Below, piece by piece: positions 50,414 to 62,390 of a DNA stretch of 64,000 nt. How positions within the stretch are numbered: the stretch's first letter is position 1; each line of letters opens with the position of its first letter. The position numbers and the translations under genes were made by a program. Origin of the DNA: Chrysomallon squamiferum (taxonomy: Eukaryota; Mollusca; Gastropoda; Neomphalida; Peltospiridae); NCBI GenBank assembly GCA_012295275.1, contig CM022677.1, positions 10,847,483-10,911,482 of the forward strand. Direction: 5' to 3'. Under the pieces are notes generated by a model, which saw only the letters and a list, made by a program, of their open reading frames with translations, had not been told where the DNA came from and ran no database searches.

Positions 50414-50435
50414 CCCACACGACCAGTGTCGCCAC
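50414..50435 (-). CDS. Possible 22-nt micro-exon
   Basis: On the minus strand, TTTCTGTTCAG then 22 nt (GTGGCGACACTGG..), then a perfect GTAAGT donor. Both splice signals are strong, but there is no independent support. It might belong with the exons at 49,894 and 48,240. Confidence 0.2.
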
Positions 50436-50599
50436 CTGAACAGAAATAACACGTATCAGTTGTTCATTGTTTACTCAGTGCAACAGTCGTGATTATTTTT
50501 ATATTATTAATTTATTATTTAACTGTATTACTGACACCGGCGTTATGGCTGCTGTTCATGTTGTTATGTGGCAGCTGTTTCTTCTCGTTATCATCAGCA

Positions 50600-50677
50600 C
50601 CATCATCATTATCATTATTATTGTTATTGTTATTGTTCTCCTTACTGTTTGTGGTGTTGTTGTTGTTGTTGTTGTTG

Positions 50678-50715
<38 letters not shown>

Positions 50716-50750
50716 GTTGTTGTTGGTGGTGGTGGTGGTGTTGTTGTTCT
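50600..50750. repeat. GTT/ATT/GGT compound microsatellite
   Basis: Imperfect ATT and GTT runs, then pure GTT, ATT and GGT runs. The overlapping valine/leucine ORFs are artefacts. Confidence 0.9.
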
Positions 50751-51418
50751 TTCATAAATATATTATGGTTTAGTAGCAAGAAAACAACAACAACAATAAT
50801 AAATCAATCAATCAAAGCTAAAAACATAGTACTTAATATTATAGATAGACAGGTATGTAATTAAAGTATTTAAGATAATTCAGTCAGCTACTGCATTTTT
50901 GTATTTGACTGTATAATTGTATTTAATATTTTCTAGATAGGTCATTAAACTGGGTACTATTAAATACTAGCACTAAAATCATGTACTACGTAATTTTTAA
51001 AACTTTATTAGTTTCCTCTTTAATATATTATTAAAAGCTAGACCATAAACACGATGTACGTATAAGAGACTGGATTTGTTTAAATATGTGTTTCATAGCG
51101 TGGGCTTGCAGTGCCCGATCAGTTTAAACTATTACCTCCCCCTAAACCAGAAGTTTTGTTAATTCTATTTTCGGAATTACACATACGTTAAATTTATCTT
51201 TCTATTTATTTATTTATAAAATGCAATTGCGTCTTTTCAGACATCAAAATTTAAAACAAAATTATAATAGAATTAAAGTGGAATTGCATTAAAATATTGT
51301 GGTTAGACGTCATGGCTTTGATGCATGCTGGAATCAGTTCATTTCCAATATGTTTTATATTACTCAACTGCTAAAATCTAGATTTCAGTTTACACTGGTA
51401 ATTTCTAAAATAAAACAG

Positions 51419-51545
51419 TTTTAACGATGCAAACTATGCACAGCCTGTGCTGATGCCAGTTGAGGAAGATTTGAACACGAATACATCAGAACTTGAAATT
51501 TTACAAGAAACAATTAACCTTTTAAAAATACGTGGGTATGATTGA
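51419..51545 (+). CDS. Possible last exon, protein not recognised
   Basis: After AAAACAG the + strand frame reads FNDANYAQPVLMPVEEDLN, then TNTSELEILQETINLLKI and RGYD to TGA at 51,543-51,545. Composition is clearly protein-like, ending in an amphipathic helix. Entry phase is 2. No upstream partner exon was identified with confidence. The overlapping minus-strand ORF looks like its shadow. Confidence 0.4.
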
Positions 51546-52009
51546 AATGTATAGATATTAGATCTTCCAATGAAACTGACGTCATAGACTGTAATTCCGT
51601 CACAGCTTGTATCAGTCATTTCCTTAGTAACAATTAAGTATTGAAAGACTTTAAATGTGAATAATGAAAAAGCAGGATGTGTATGCAAAGTGAAATTTTA
51701 CGTCTTCAGTGAAAGATTCAGTATTGTATTTCATTCCATTACAAAGGAATTTGTGAATATCATTTTTCTTTGACGTTGTTTATTCAAAATGAAATTTTAA
51801 AATGTCGATGAATGCGTTAGGTAAGTACTTTATCTAATTCCGTCAGATTAATATAAATGACCTGTGAAATAGAAAACTCCACCAAAGTCGTTTTCACTAT
51901 CAAACATGAAATAAACTCAGAAATAAAACACAGAAATTACCTTTATTAATCGATGGAACATTCATAAATATGGAAGCAACTGATAAAATAATTTTACAAC
52001 ATTTAGAAG
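51546..52009. other. Probable 3' flank, no gene seen
   Basis: AT-rich. Nothing recognised beyond the end of the exon at 51,419-51,545. Confidence 0.45.
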
Positions 52010-52850
52010 ATATTTAACCTTATTTAAGAAGTATCTTCAATTAAAATACACTTACCATAGTACAAACTAGTTATTGTGTTGATTTTATATCGCGTCAAAA
52101 ACATGTACAGACAGTAAAACATGAAATTAATGCGCGAGTTAAACTAGTGCGAAAAATCTCTTGACTCATTAATGTAAAAAGCATTTTTTTCTTTTTTTTT
52201 TAGCATTCACAGCTACAGTGGAGCCTCGTGTTACGAACGTCTCGAAGTACAAACAGATCGGATTACGTCATCCTGGGCAACTATTGTCTCGGTTTACAAA
52301 TAACGTCATCCCGCGTTACGAACTACAGCGACGCATCACGACAAGATTTCTTTTCGCAGCTGCAGCTCAACAGCTTTTGCATTGAGATTGCGCGCTCGCA
52401 TTTTTTAAAGTGTTGCTGCTTTTATGTGTATATTTTTTTTATTATACTCTATCAAATATGGCGCCCAGGAAAACAAAAGGTGAAAGAGACAATGCTGGTG
52501 GAAAGTATTAACGTATCACTGAATAATTGCAAAACGTTCCTGTGTCTGACATCACTTCGGTTTACGAACCGAATTCTGGAAAGAATTAAGTTCGTAACTC
52601 GAGGTTTCACTGTATTGAACAACAACATATTACATAACATGGTCTCCGTACTGAAAACTTTTCACGCAGCTGTAACTATCTTTATTTAAAAAGTATTTCA
52701 GTTAAAATAATTTATCATGGTTTAAACTAGTTTTGTTTTGATATAATACCGCGTAATAAACACGTAAAACATGAAATTAACCTAATGCGAAAAAATATGT
52801 TTGCGTCGTTGACATTAATATAACGAGCATTTTTTATTTTAATTATTTTA
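52010..52850 (+). repeat. Tandemly duplicated unit split by a MITE
   Basis: 52,010-52,200 and 52,668-52,850 share, in order: AAGTAT(C/T)TTCA(A/G)TTAAAATA, TACAAACTAGTT or TTTAAACTAGTT, ATAT..CGCGT, GTAAAACATGAAATTAA, GCGAAAAA and GCATTTTTT. The MITE at 52,216 lies between them. Confidence 0.7.
52216..52612 (+). mobile_element. Tigger/pogo-like MITE, 397 bp, with TA target duplication
   Basis: It starts CAGTGGAGCCTCGTGTTACG and ends with the reverse complement of CAGTGAAACCTCGAGTTACG; both ends are flanked by TA. CAGTGG-x-ACCTCG-x-TTACGAAC is the characteristic terminal repeat of pogo/Tigger elements (Tc1-mariner superfamily). Internally ATGGCGCCCAGGAAAACAAA reads MAPRKTKGERDNAGGK, like the start of a Tigger-type transposase, then the element jumps to its 3' end. 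It is therefore an internal-deletion derivative that is non-autonomous. CpG-rich ends are unusual for the local composition. Confidence 0.85.
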
Positions 52851-53394
52851 TTTTATTACTTCTTTAATTATTACAAGTCTATAACTAGTACTAGCAGTCC
52901 ACTGATTTGACACTGGTAAACCTGCTTAGCGGTCACAACCATTTATTAATATCAACAACAAAACATTTTGTTTCTTGGAAAGAGTCGTGTTACAGAACAC
53001 GGTTTTTTAAGTGAAAACTTTTGACTCGTAGCTGTAATAATAAATAATACACTGTGCAATATGTGTATTACGATAGTTGGAAAACAAAACAAGTAACAAA
53101 TGTGTTACAGTGCATGCATTAATTAATTCGTTCATTTTTACAGTATTTATATATTTATTCCTGAAATATGAACGTCTGCTGCTTACAGATCGTTTGTAAC
53201 ATTTGTGTTGATTAACAAAATAAATTAGCAAACAGACAAATATGAAAACGTTTTATAAATCACAGTTAATGCCAGATGTCGTTTTTTGTGCGCATTACAC
53301 GAGTATTTCTCGTTTGATTAACAAACTTATTTCCAAAATAATGTGGAACAACAAACTAAAATGAATAAATAAAATAAAGAAAGAAACAAGAAGA

Positions 53395-53395
<1 letters not shown>

Positions 53396-53443
<48 letters not shown>
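53396..53443. repeat. (AAT)n microsatellite
   Basis: Pure AAT run of about 16 units. Confidence 0.95.
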
Positions 53444-53445
<2 letters not shown>

Positions 53446-53675
53446 GAAATGAATAAAGAAATAAATATACAGAAGGGAAAACAAAAAAGAAAAAACAAAC
53501 AGAAATTCGCATGAAAATAAAATAAAACACGGATTTTAAATTTATCTACGGTATCAAAAGAACAAAGGATGCAGGTTTTTTATTTCTGTTTTACAAGGTA
53601 AAATACTTACATTTTCTTCGAATTAAAAAAAAATATATGAAGCATTTTTTACTATTTATCTTTCAGATCCTTCCG

Positions 53676-53679
<4 letters not shown>

Positions 53680-53750
<71 letters not shown>
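53680..53750. repeat. (TC)n microsatellite
   Basis: Pure TC run of about 35 units. Confidence 0.95.
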
Positions 53751-53752
<2 letters not shown>

Positions 53753-53944
53753 GATAAAATTGAAATAACTAAAACTGTTTATGGAAAATAAAAAGAAACA
53801 AAAAGAATCTTTGACAAGAAAAAGTGATATTATTTTATATTTTCATAATCTGATCGTTAACAGTGTATAACTAGGAATAAAGTAATTAACTGTTACCTGT
53901 TTCGATGTGTTACGTTGTGTGTGCAAATAAACGTACTCGTACAA

Positions 53945-54223
<279 letters not shown>

Positions 54224-54338
54224 ATGAGTGCGCGCGTATATACAGTCAGGTAGTCAGGGGTCACAGAATAAGAAAAAGCTAGGTATGTAGAAAGATGACA
54301 GAAATATATATAAACAATCATATGGAACGACTGACTGC

Positions 54339-54600
54339 TAATGATAATTACAGACTACACAGACAAACACATACTATAATGATAATTACAGACTACACAG
54401 ACAAACACATACTATAATGATAATTACAGACTACACAGACAAACACATACTATAATGATAATTACAGACTACACAGACAAACACACACTATAATGATAAT
54501 TACAGATTACATTAGTAAATACAGACTATAACAATAATTACAGTCTACATTGATAAGTACAGACTATAATAATAAGTACAGACTACACTGATAATAAGTA
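54339..54600. repeat. 38-bp tandem repeat
   Basis: Unit ATAATGATAATTACAGACTA followed by CACAGACAAACACATACT. Four nearly perfect copies (54,339-54,490) are followed by shorter, decayed copies (CAGACTATAA..AATTACAG) to about 54,600. Confidence 0.9.
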
Positions 54601-55259
54601 CAGACGCACTGTGATGTACTGATTTATGTATGTATGTATATATGTATCTGCATGTCTGTGTGTGTGTCTGTGTTTGTTTGTGTGTGTGCGCGTGTGTGTG
54701 TGTGCGTGTGTGTGTGTTTAAAAAGTTTCCACCCGTCAGGTATTTTAGTTACTGCTAGAAGTCTTACGAGGGAATTCTCTGTGGTTAACAGGTTGAAACA
54801 ATCATTTAGTGGATTACAAAAGTTTACATGTCAGCTGTAGTGTTCTCATTGTTAATTCAGTTTCCACGTTTTTCACATCTAATTTCATTTTGTTTTCTTT
54901 CTTACTAAATGATAGCTTTCATACGAGATGCTAAATTAGCATTTTTGCTGTCAACATGTGTTAAATATACTAATATTTGAGATAATAGAAATTTGTATAC
55001 AAACAATAATAATAATTAAAAATAGAAATCAGCTGTTTAAAAGACAAATACAATACGGTGACATTAAAAGAACTAGTACTATTGTAATATTTTGCTCTAA
55101 AACATTTAATAGAAATAGGTGAATTCACAGAAAATAAATTATTTTAGATCTTGCACGTGCATCAGATAGCCTTGGCGCAATATCTTGAAGTTTCACTTTC
55201 TAACTGAAATAACTGTATTTAACACGTAAATTTACCTAAAAACACCGTCTTCTTCTTCT

Positions 55260-55263
<4 letters not shown>

Positions 55264-55347
<84 letters not shown>
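55264..55347. repeat. (TC)n microsatellite
   Basis: Pure TC run of about 42 units, at the same site as the run at 59,044 in the other copy. Confidence 0.95.
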
Positions 55348-55349
<2 letters not shown>

Positions 55350-55669
55350 GTCTCTGTCTCTGTGTGTATGTGTGTATGCGTGGGTTTAGTCAAATATTAA
55401 ATCAGTCTTTCAGTTGAAAAATACAAAAATCTGTTTTAACTGAAATGCCAGCGAAATATTTTACATTGTCACTAATACTAATACTAATACTCATAAAAAT
55501 AAAAATAAAAATAATTACAGACTGTAAAATTATTAGGCAAAAAAATAAAACGGATAAAACATACTCGTATTTTATTTTCTGAGTGTTTAGCATGGGTTAC
55601 ACTGGTAAATAATTTTAGAAACAAAACGTTTCCCTCTCTATCATTTTGCAGCTGTGTTTTTCTTATTAG

Positions 55670-55707
55670 TGTTATGTGCAGTCGTCATAGCAATCGTAGT
55701 AGTAGTA

Positions 55708-55739
<32 letters not shown>

Positions 55740-55937
55740 GGTAATAAACAGTAAAAATAGAATTCGCAATATTGGTACAAGTAGTAGTAGTAGTAGTAGT
55801 TGTAGTAATAGTATTAGTGGCTGTAATAGTAATGGTGGTTACAGTAGCAGTAGTTGTGGTAGTTATAATGTTATTCGGGTGATCGTTATCGTAGTGTGTA
55901 GTAGATGCAATACTGGTGGTTATGTTACTAATAATGC

Positions 55938-55978
<41 letters not shown>
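55670..55978. repeat. AGT-rich trinucleotide and TA microsatellites
   Basis: Interrupted AGT/GGT runs and then a pure TA run (55,940-55,978). Confidence 0.9.
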
Positions 55979-55989
<11 letters not shown>

Positions 55990-56459
55990 CGTATATACAT
56001 ACATACAATGAGACACATACATACTCGCTTACACTCATGAACCTTTAAGAACTAATCAAGTGGTGGTATCAAATGTATTACGTTTTTTGACAGAGTTGCT
56101 TTTTCTCAAAGTATTAAAGTGTTTTCACTGTGCATTATAGTTGTAAGAAACAAAGTTATATTTTGTTAGCGCCAAATCAGTCTTAGCACATTGTGTAAGT
56201 TCATTCCCGAAAGATTTCATCAATGTGAATTGCGCGGTATTTAGTGTTCACATTTAGTATTATGTGTGTGGCTATGTAAGTGTATTTTGTACGTGTTTTA
56301 TCGATATTATCTACATTATGTGTATCATTGTGTGTGTGTGCATCAAAATAAGTATACTTTAGTGCGTGTTTTGACTTTTCTTTTTTTTAATCTTTTTTTA
56401 TCTTTTTTTTTTATCTATGTTGTCCTATATGATATCTGTATTGCTGTCTATATCAACAA

Positions 56460-57014
56460 TTTCATTAATAATAATAATAATGATAATAATAATAATAGTA
56501 GCAGTAGCAGTAGCGGTAGTAGTAGTAATAGTAGTAGCAGTAGTAATAATAACAATAATAATAATAACAATAAGAGGAAGAAGAAGAAGAAGAAAAGAAA
56601 ACATTAAAACACTAGTTTAATACACGTGTGTGTGTGTGCGCGCGCGCTCCCGCTTCTATCTGTGTATGAACATATTTGTGTGTTAATGTTGCTGTAGATA
56701 TATTTGTGTATTTATACACGAATCAATATTCTGTTCTGTTACGTTTAGACTGCACAATGGGAATAATCTGTGTGTATACATATGCGTGTGTTTCTATATG
56801 AGGGTATTTATGTCAGTATGTATGTGTTTCTGTATGTAGGTAAAATTATTACAGTTAATGTTCATATTCGTGCGATTATTGTTATTGCTGTAAAATAAAT
56901 AAACAGATCCAAAAACTGAAACAACAACAGCAACAGCAACAATAACAACAATAATATTAATAATCAGACGCAGAATAAACTAAAAAATGATAAGTAAATA
57001 AAAAAAAATTCAGA
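56460..57014. other. Non-coding junction
   Basis: AAT/AGT/AAG microsatellites at 56,464-56,600, a TGTG/CGCG run near 56,625-56,646, then AT-rich sequence up to the third inverted-repeat copy. Confidence 0.55.
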
Positions 57015-57307
57015 TCTGCGTTTTCTTTTTCTTTTAACTAACCATTTCCTGCATTTTTTTGTTTATTTAACGTGGTATTATTATTTGATGAATTATTGTA
57101 AAATTGCTATTTCATTTAATGTTTTTCATTTAATTTTATTTATTTATTTTATTTATTTAATTCATTTATTTTAGTTTAAAAAGGAAAGGCGGAAGAGATC
57201 ACAGTTTTGTAACAACCATCTTTATCAGTGTAAATTATAAAAAGTTCAGAAAATTGACGTAAAATAATTGAATTTGGAAGTTTAAAAACTTCTGTGACCT
57301 CACTGAA

Positions 57308-57332
57308 ACTTCCGGTCCAAATCCAAGATGGC
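57308..57332 (+). promoter_or_regulatory. ETS-like site plus AAGATGGC start context (copy 3)
   Basis: ACTTCCGG at 57,308-57,315 and AAGATGGC at 57,325-57,332. The palindromic half of the ETS site is mutated (CACTGAA instead of CACGGAA). Confidence 0.35.
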
Positions 57333-57414
57333 AACATCGAACGCCGATCAATATTTACACACTTTTAAACATGTAGACCTTTATAATGCAATAATTCTAC
57401 ATGAATCATTAAAA
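57328..57414 (+). pseudogene. Exon 1 remnant of the small gene (copy 3)
   Basis: ATG then MATSNADQYLHTFKH, similar to MAASNADRRLQTFKH of copy 2. One base is missing near the end (87 instead of 88 nt), so the exit phase is wrong, and exons 2-4 are deleted from this copy. It is a promoter plus first-exon relic. Confidence 0.55.
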
Positions 57415-57914
57415 GTAATTTGGAGAAGTATGTCATATAACCAATGCCTCTTATACATAGATGGCTAATACTGTATAGCAATTACTGAAAAATGTGGTAA
57501 CATTTCTTTATTTATTCTTTTTTTATTCTGTTTTTCTCTCTTTTTTTTTCTGACGTTGACGTAATATACCATCTCGTACCCATTTCGTACTACTTTTTTT
57601 TCACATATTATTATGACATCGCCAGCCAAAAAAAAAAAATAATAATAATAATAAAAAGTAAAAAAAGTAAAAAAAGTAAAAAATAAAAATAATAAAATAA
57701 GTAAATAAATAAAATAAAATAATTGAAATAAAATAAATTAAAATGAAATAAATAGTTTTCACTGTCGCTGGTTGGATGGATGGATATATCCATATAAATA
57801 CACACACATACATACATACATATATACATACACACACACGTGTATAGGAATGATTATGTATTTGTATGTTTAGAAGATGATTAGTATGTATGTGTATATA
57901 AAATGATAAATAAC

Positions 57915-57917
<3 letters not shown>

Positions 57918-57955
<38 letters not shown>
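57918..57955. repeat. (TG)n microsatellite
   Basis: Pure TG run within copy 3. Confidence 0.95.
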
Positions 57956-57961
<6 letters not shown>

Positions 57962-58208
57962 GGGTGGATGGATGGTAGATGATAACAGACAGGTAAATTG
58001 ATAGACAGAAGAAAGGTAGATCGATTACTAGAAAGATAGATAGATGCAAGGAGGCATGAGTATATACCTGTACATCTGTAAGAACGACTGACTCTGTTGC
58101 TTATGTATATGGCATAAATAGATAGACAAATAGATATATTTATAAATAGCTAGAAAGAGTGTAATTAAATAATTAAAAATGATGTAAATAGTGAGATATA
58201 TACGTACG

Positions 58209-58322
58209 TGTGTGTGTGTGTGGTTTTGTGTTTGTGTGTGTGTGCATGTGTGTGTGTGTGTCTGTGTGTGTGTTTGTGTGTGTGTGTGTGTGGTTTTGTG
58301 TTTGTGTGTTTGTGTGTGTGTG

Positions 58323-58387
<65 letters not shown>
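58209..58387. repeat. TG-rich tract
   Basis: Imperfect TG with GGTTTTG and CATG interruptions, ending in a pure TG run of about 30 units. The H/T and C/V ORFs are artefacts. Just to its right, TTTCCACCTGTAAATTCAAA (58,412) is a scrap of exon 2 of the small gene in reverse orientation. Confidence 0.9.
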
Positions 58388-58388
<1 letters not shown>

Positions 58389-58439
58389 TTTCTAGGACAT
58401 GGACTTAAAACGTTTCCACCTGTAAATTCAAAGTAATGC

Positions 58440-60620
<2,181 letters not shown>

Positions 60621-60713
60621 ATAATAACGATTATAATAATAACGGAGCGCACCTTTTGCACGTGTTGAAACATTTCTCCCGACCAGCGGGGAAAGTGTCA
60701 CAGAGCTTTTTCA

Positions 60714-60718
<5 letters not shown>

Positions 60719-60782
<64 letters not shown>
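60719..60782. repeat. (GA)n microsatellite
   Basis: Pure GA run of about 32 units, 5' border of the block shared with 17.88 kb. Confidence 0.95.
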
Positions 60783-60786
<4 letters not shown>

Positions 60787-61130
60787 GACAAAACTTGGTG
60801 AAAACTTCAAACGTAAATCAGAGTTTGTTTTAAAGTGAAATCTATTTTGTAACTTTGCAAGGTTAAATGATAAAGTAATTCATAATAAAAAAAAATAAAA
60901 ATAAAGAAAGTAAACAACATAACTAAATTAATTACCTTACAATAAACAAATAACTGATTTTCAGTTTATTTATCAGAAAGAAATGTCTGTGGACTTTCAA
61001 CTTCAAAACCGTTAAAGTGAAACTAATTAAGCAGACAGATTGAAGTTTACTTTTTACACCATGTAAATATTTTTATTTTATTGTTCGTTTCCACGTACAA
61101 TTTGTTGTCAACACAACAGACAGAGCAAGG
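60720..61130 (+). repeat. Direct copy of the 17,880-18,330 block
   Basis: Contains the 3' flank and last codons of the minus-strand NHL gene fragment. See the entry at 17,880 for the shared words. Confidence 0.8.
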
Positions 61131-61657
61131 TTTGGACAGTCCATCCTGGCGTGTGAGGACGTCACGTGTAATGTTACCATCTCGTGACAAGTGAACAACA
61201 CAATTTCTATCAAAATCACAAACAAAAATATTTCCCTCCCTGTCACATGTAACACCTGTCAAGTCTCTCAGTTTGTCTGAATCACGTGACTCCCATTTGA
61301 CGTCACCTGATGACGTCACACAAACTAAACTGTTATCATCTGACACAACAATCAAACATTGATCGTGAACTGTGAGAAATGACGGACTGGGGATCAAATC
61401 TGTTGAGATGGAATTAATGAACTGACCACTGTCTGTCAGTATGTCCAAGCACTGATTATTGCACTCAGTGACCGCGAGACGGTTCCAGGTAACACAGCGA
61501 TAAACCAATACCCTTTAACAGTGTTAACTGTTTTTACCAGTTTGAAGTTTTCCAAATTTAAAAACAATATTTTATGTTTACCTGGCACAACAACTACAAC
61601 AACATCACCCCGCTGATCACGTGATTCAGCAAGGCTAAAGTTGCGAGCACATATCAC
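61047..61657 (-). pseudogene. NHL-repeat (TRIM-NHL-like) protein, C-terminal part, one frameshift
   Basis: The minus strand first reads ARNFSLAESRDQRGDVVVVV, PGKHKILFLNLENFKLVKTV and NTVKG. Then the neighbouring frame continues VYRCVTWNRLAVTECNNQ, CLDILTDSGQFINSISTD, DQCLIVVSDDNSLVCVTSSG, DLTGVTCDREGNIFVCD, NCVVHLSRDGNITRDVLTR, and ends KIKIFTWCKK. The TGVxxDxxGNIFVxD..NxxVxxxSxDG pattern is that of NHL beta-propeller repeats found in TRIM-type and related animal proteins. Two or three repeats are visible; N-terminal RING, B-box and coiled-coil parts are absent. A one-base indel near 61,505 breaks the frame, so it is a pseudogene fragment or an assembly error. Confidence 0.7.
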
Positions 61658-61930
61658 TAAAGACAGATAACTCTAATCGATATAATTTTTACTTTATTTA
61701 GTGAGTACATGTCACGTAAGGGAGATAACTAATCGATACAATTTTCACTTTGCTTAGTGAGTACATCTCACATAAGGGACATAACTCTAATCTATGTTTG
61801 TGAACACATATCACTAAAGGGAGATAAGTCTAATCGATATCATTTTTAATTTGTTTACTGAGTACATCTCATGTAAGGGACCTAACTCTAATCTATGTTT
61901 GTGAGCACATATCACTAAACTGTAATCAAT
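61640..61930. repeat. Tandem array with GAGATAA and TAATCGATATAAT words
   Basis: CACATATCACTAAA, GATAACTCTAATCGATA, TTTAGTGAGTACAT and CACGTAAGGGAGATAACT alternate in about 2.5 composite units of roughly 120 nt, with decayed boundaries. A short version flanks the inverted block at 13,330-13,420. Confidence 0.75.
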
Positions 61931-62200
61931 ATAGCCTTTACTTCGCCGAGTAAACTCCTCCCACCTCTGGTGACACATCACGGGGTATGACCCATGTTAT
62001 ATATAAAGAAAGTGATGTTTCCACAATATTTCGTAGATGAATCTGGAATCGGATTCCATCGGATTCCAAAAGTACTGCTGAAGTCTCCAAAAACGCCGAG
62101 ATTCAATCCCACGATCTCACACATATGAACATGCTTACAAGAAACATTAAAGTTTGAACTTGGTTCAGTATCTTCACAAGCTGTGAGGGTGGGGTACTAG
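61930..62200 (-). repeat. Inverted copy of the 13,080-13,350 block
   Basis: Reverse complement of the 13-kb block, with an insertion of about 45 nt and a local duplication (ATCGGATTCCATCGGATTCC). The reverse strand keeps LVKILNQVQTLMFLVSMF in frame with the 13-kb reading and then stops. Confidence 0.75.
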
Positions 62201-62279
62201 GGCAGGGGGGTAGGGGCCATGCGTTTTTATTTCTTAAACTATTTTTTTTATTATTGTTCTGCTGTTACAATCTTCTATA

Positions 62280-62390
62280 TTGAATAAAAAATGTCTTAAT
62301 AATAGTTACCAGCGAATATATTCACAAATAGAGTTATTTCCCTTTAATATGAAAACGAATACTTTCTTGGATGACGTTATCTCCCCTTTC
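62280..62390 (+). repeat. Left flank repeat of the satellite array
   Basis: AATAGTTACCAGCGAATATA through CGAATACTTTC(T)..GTTATCTCCC recurs at about 63,910-64,000 with few differences, bracketing the 67-bp array as a direct repeat. Confidence 0.85.

Larger units (their letters stand above)
54720..56480 (+). repeat. Left copy of a direct segmental duplication
   Basis: It recurs at 58,440-60,620 in the same orientation. Shared landmarks: CACCCGTCAGGTATTT, GATAGCTTTCATA, GGTGACATTAAAAGAACTAG, AACACCGTC before a TC run, GTCACTAATACTAATACTAA, AAAACGTTTCCCTCTC, GCTGTAATAGTAATGGTGGT, TTTTGTTAGCGCCAAATCAG and ATCTGTATTGCTGTCTATAT. The first 110 nt are open (HPSGILVTARSLTREFSVV, then NRLKQSFSGLQ to TAG at 54,840); in the right copy one added base breaks this frame. 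Confidence 0.9.
57015..58125 (+). repeat. Copy 3 of the inverted-repeat unit, internally deleted
   Basis: Same orientation as arm 1. 57,015-57,640 matches about 9165-10,110 (TTTGTTTATTTAACGTG, the CCAAATCCAAGATGGC region, ATCGCCAGCC), and 57,780-58,070 matches about 11,750-12,000 (GGAATGAT, ATGATAACAGACAGGTAAAT, GGAGGCATGAGTATATACCT). The roughly 1.6 kb between, with exons 2-4 of the small gene, is absent. Its last 60 nt continue to match arm 2 beyond the end of arm 1. Confidence 0.85.

Noticed and set aside
51310-51345. VMALMHAGIS-like reading near 51,313, recalling exosome RNase PH proteins
   Set aside because: Fewer than ten residues, no splice borders, and the following exon does not fit that family.
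54339-54600. Regularly spaced repeats that could suggest a CRISPR array
   Set aside because: The whole unit including the would-be spacer is repeated, and the context is eukaryotic; it is a minisatellite.
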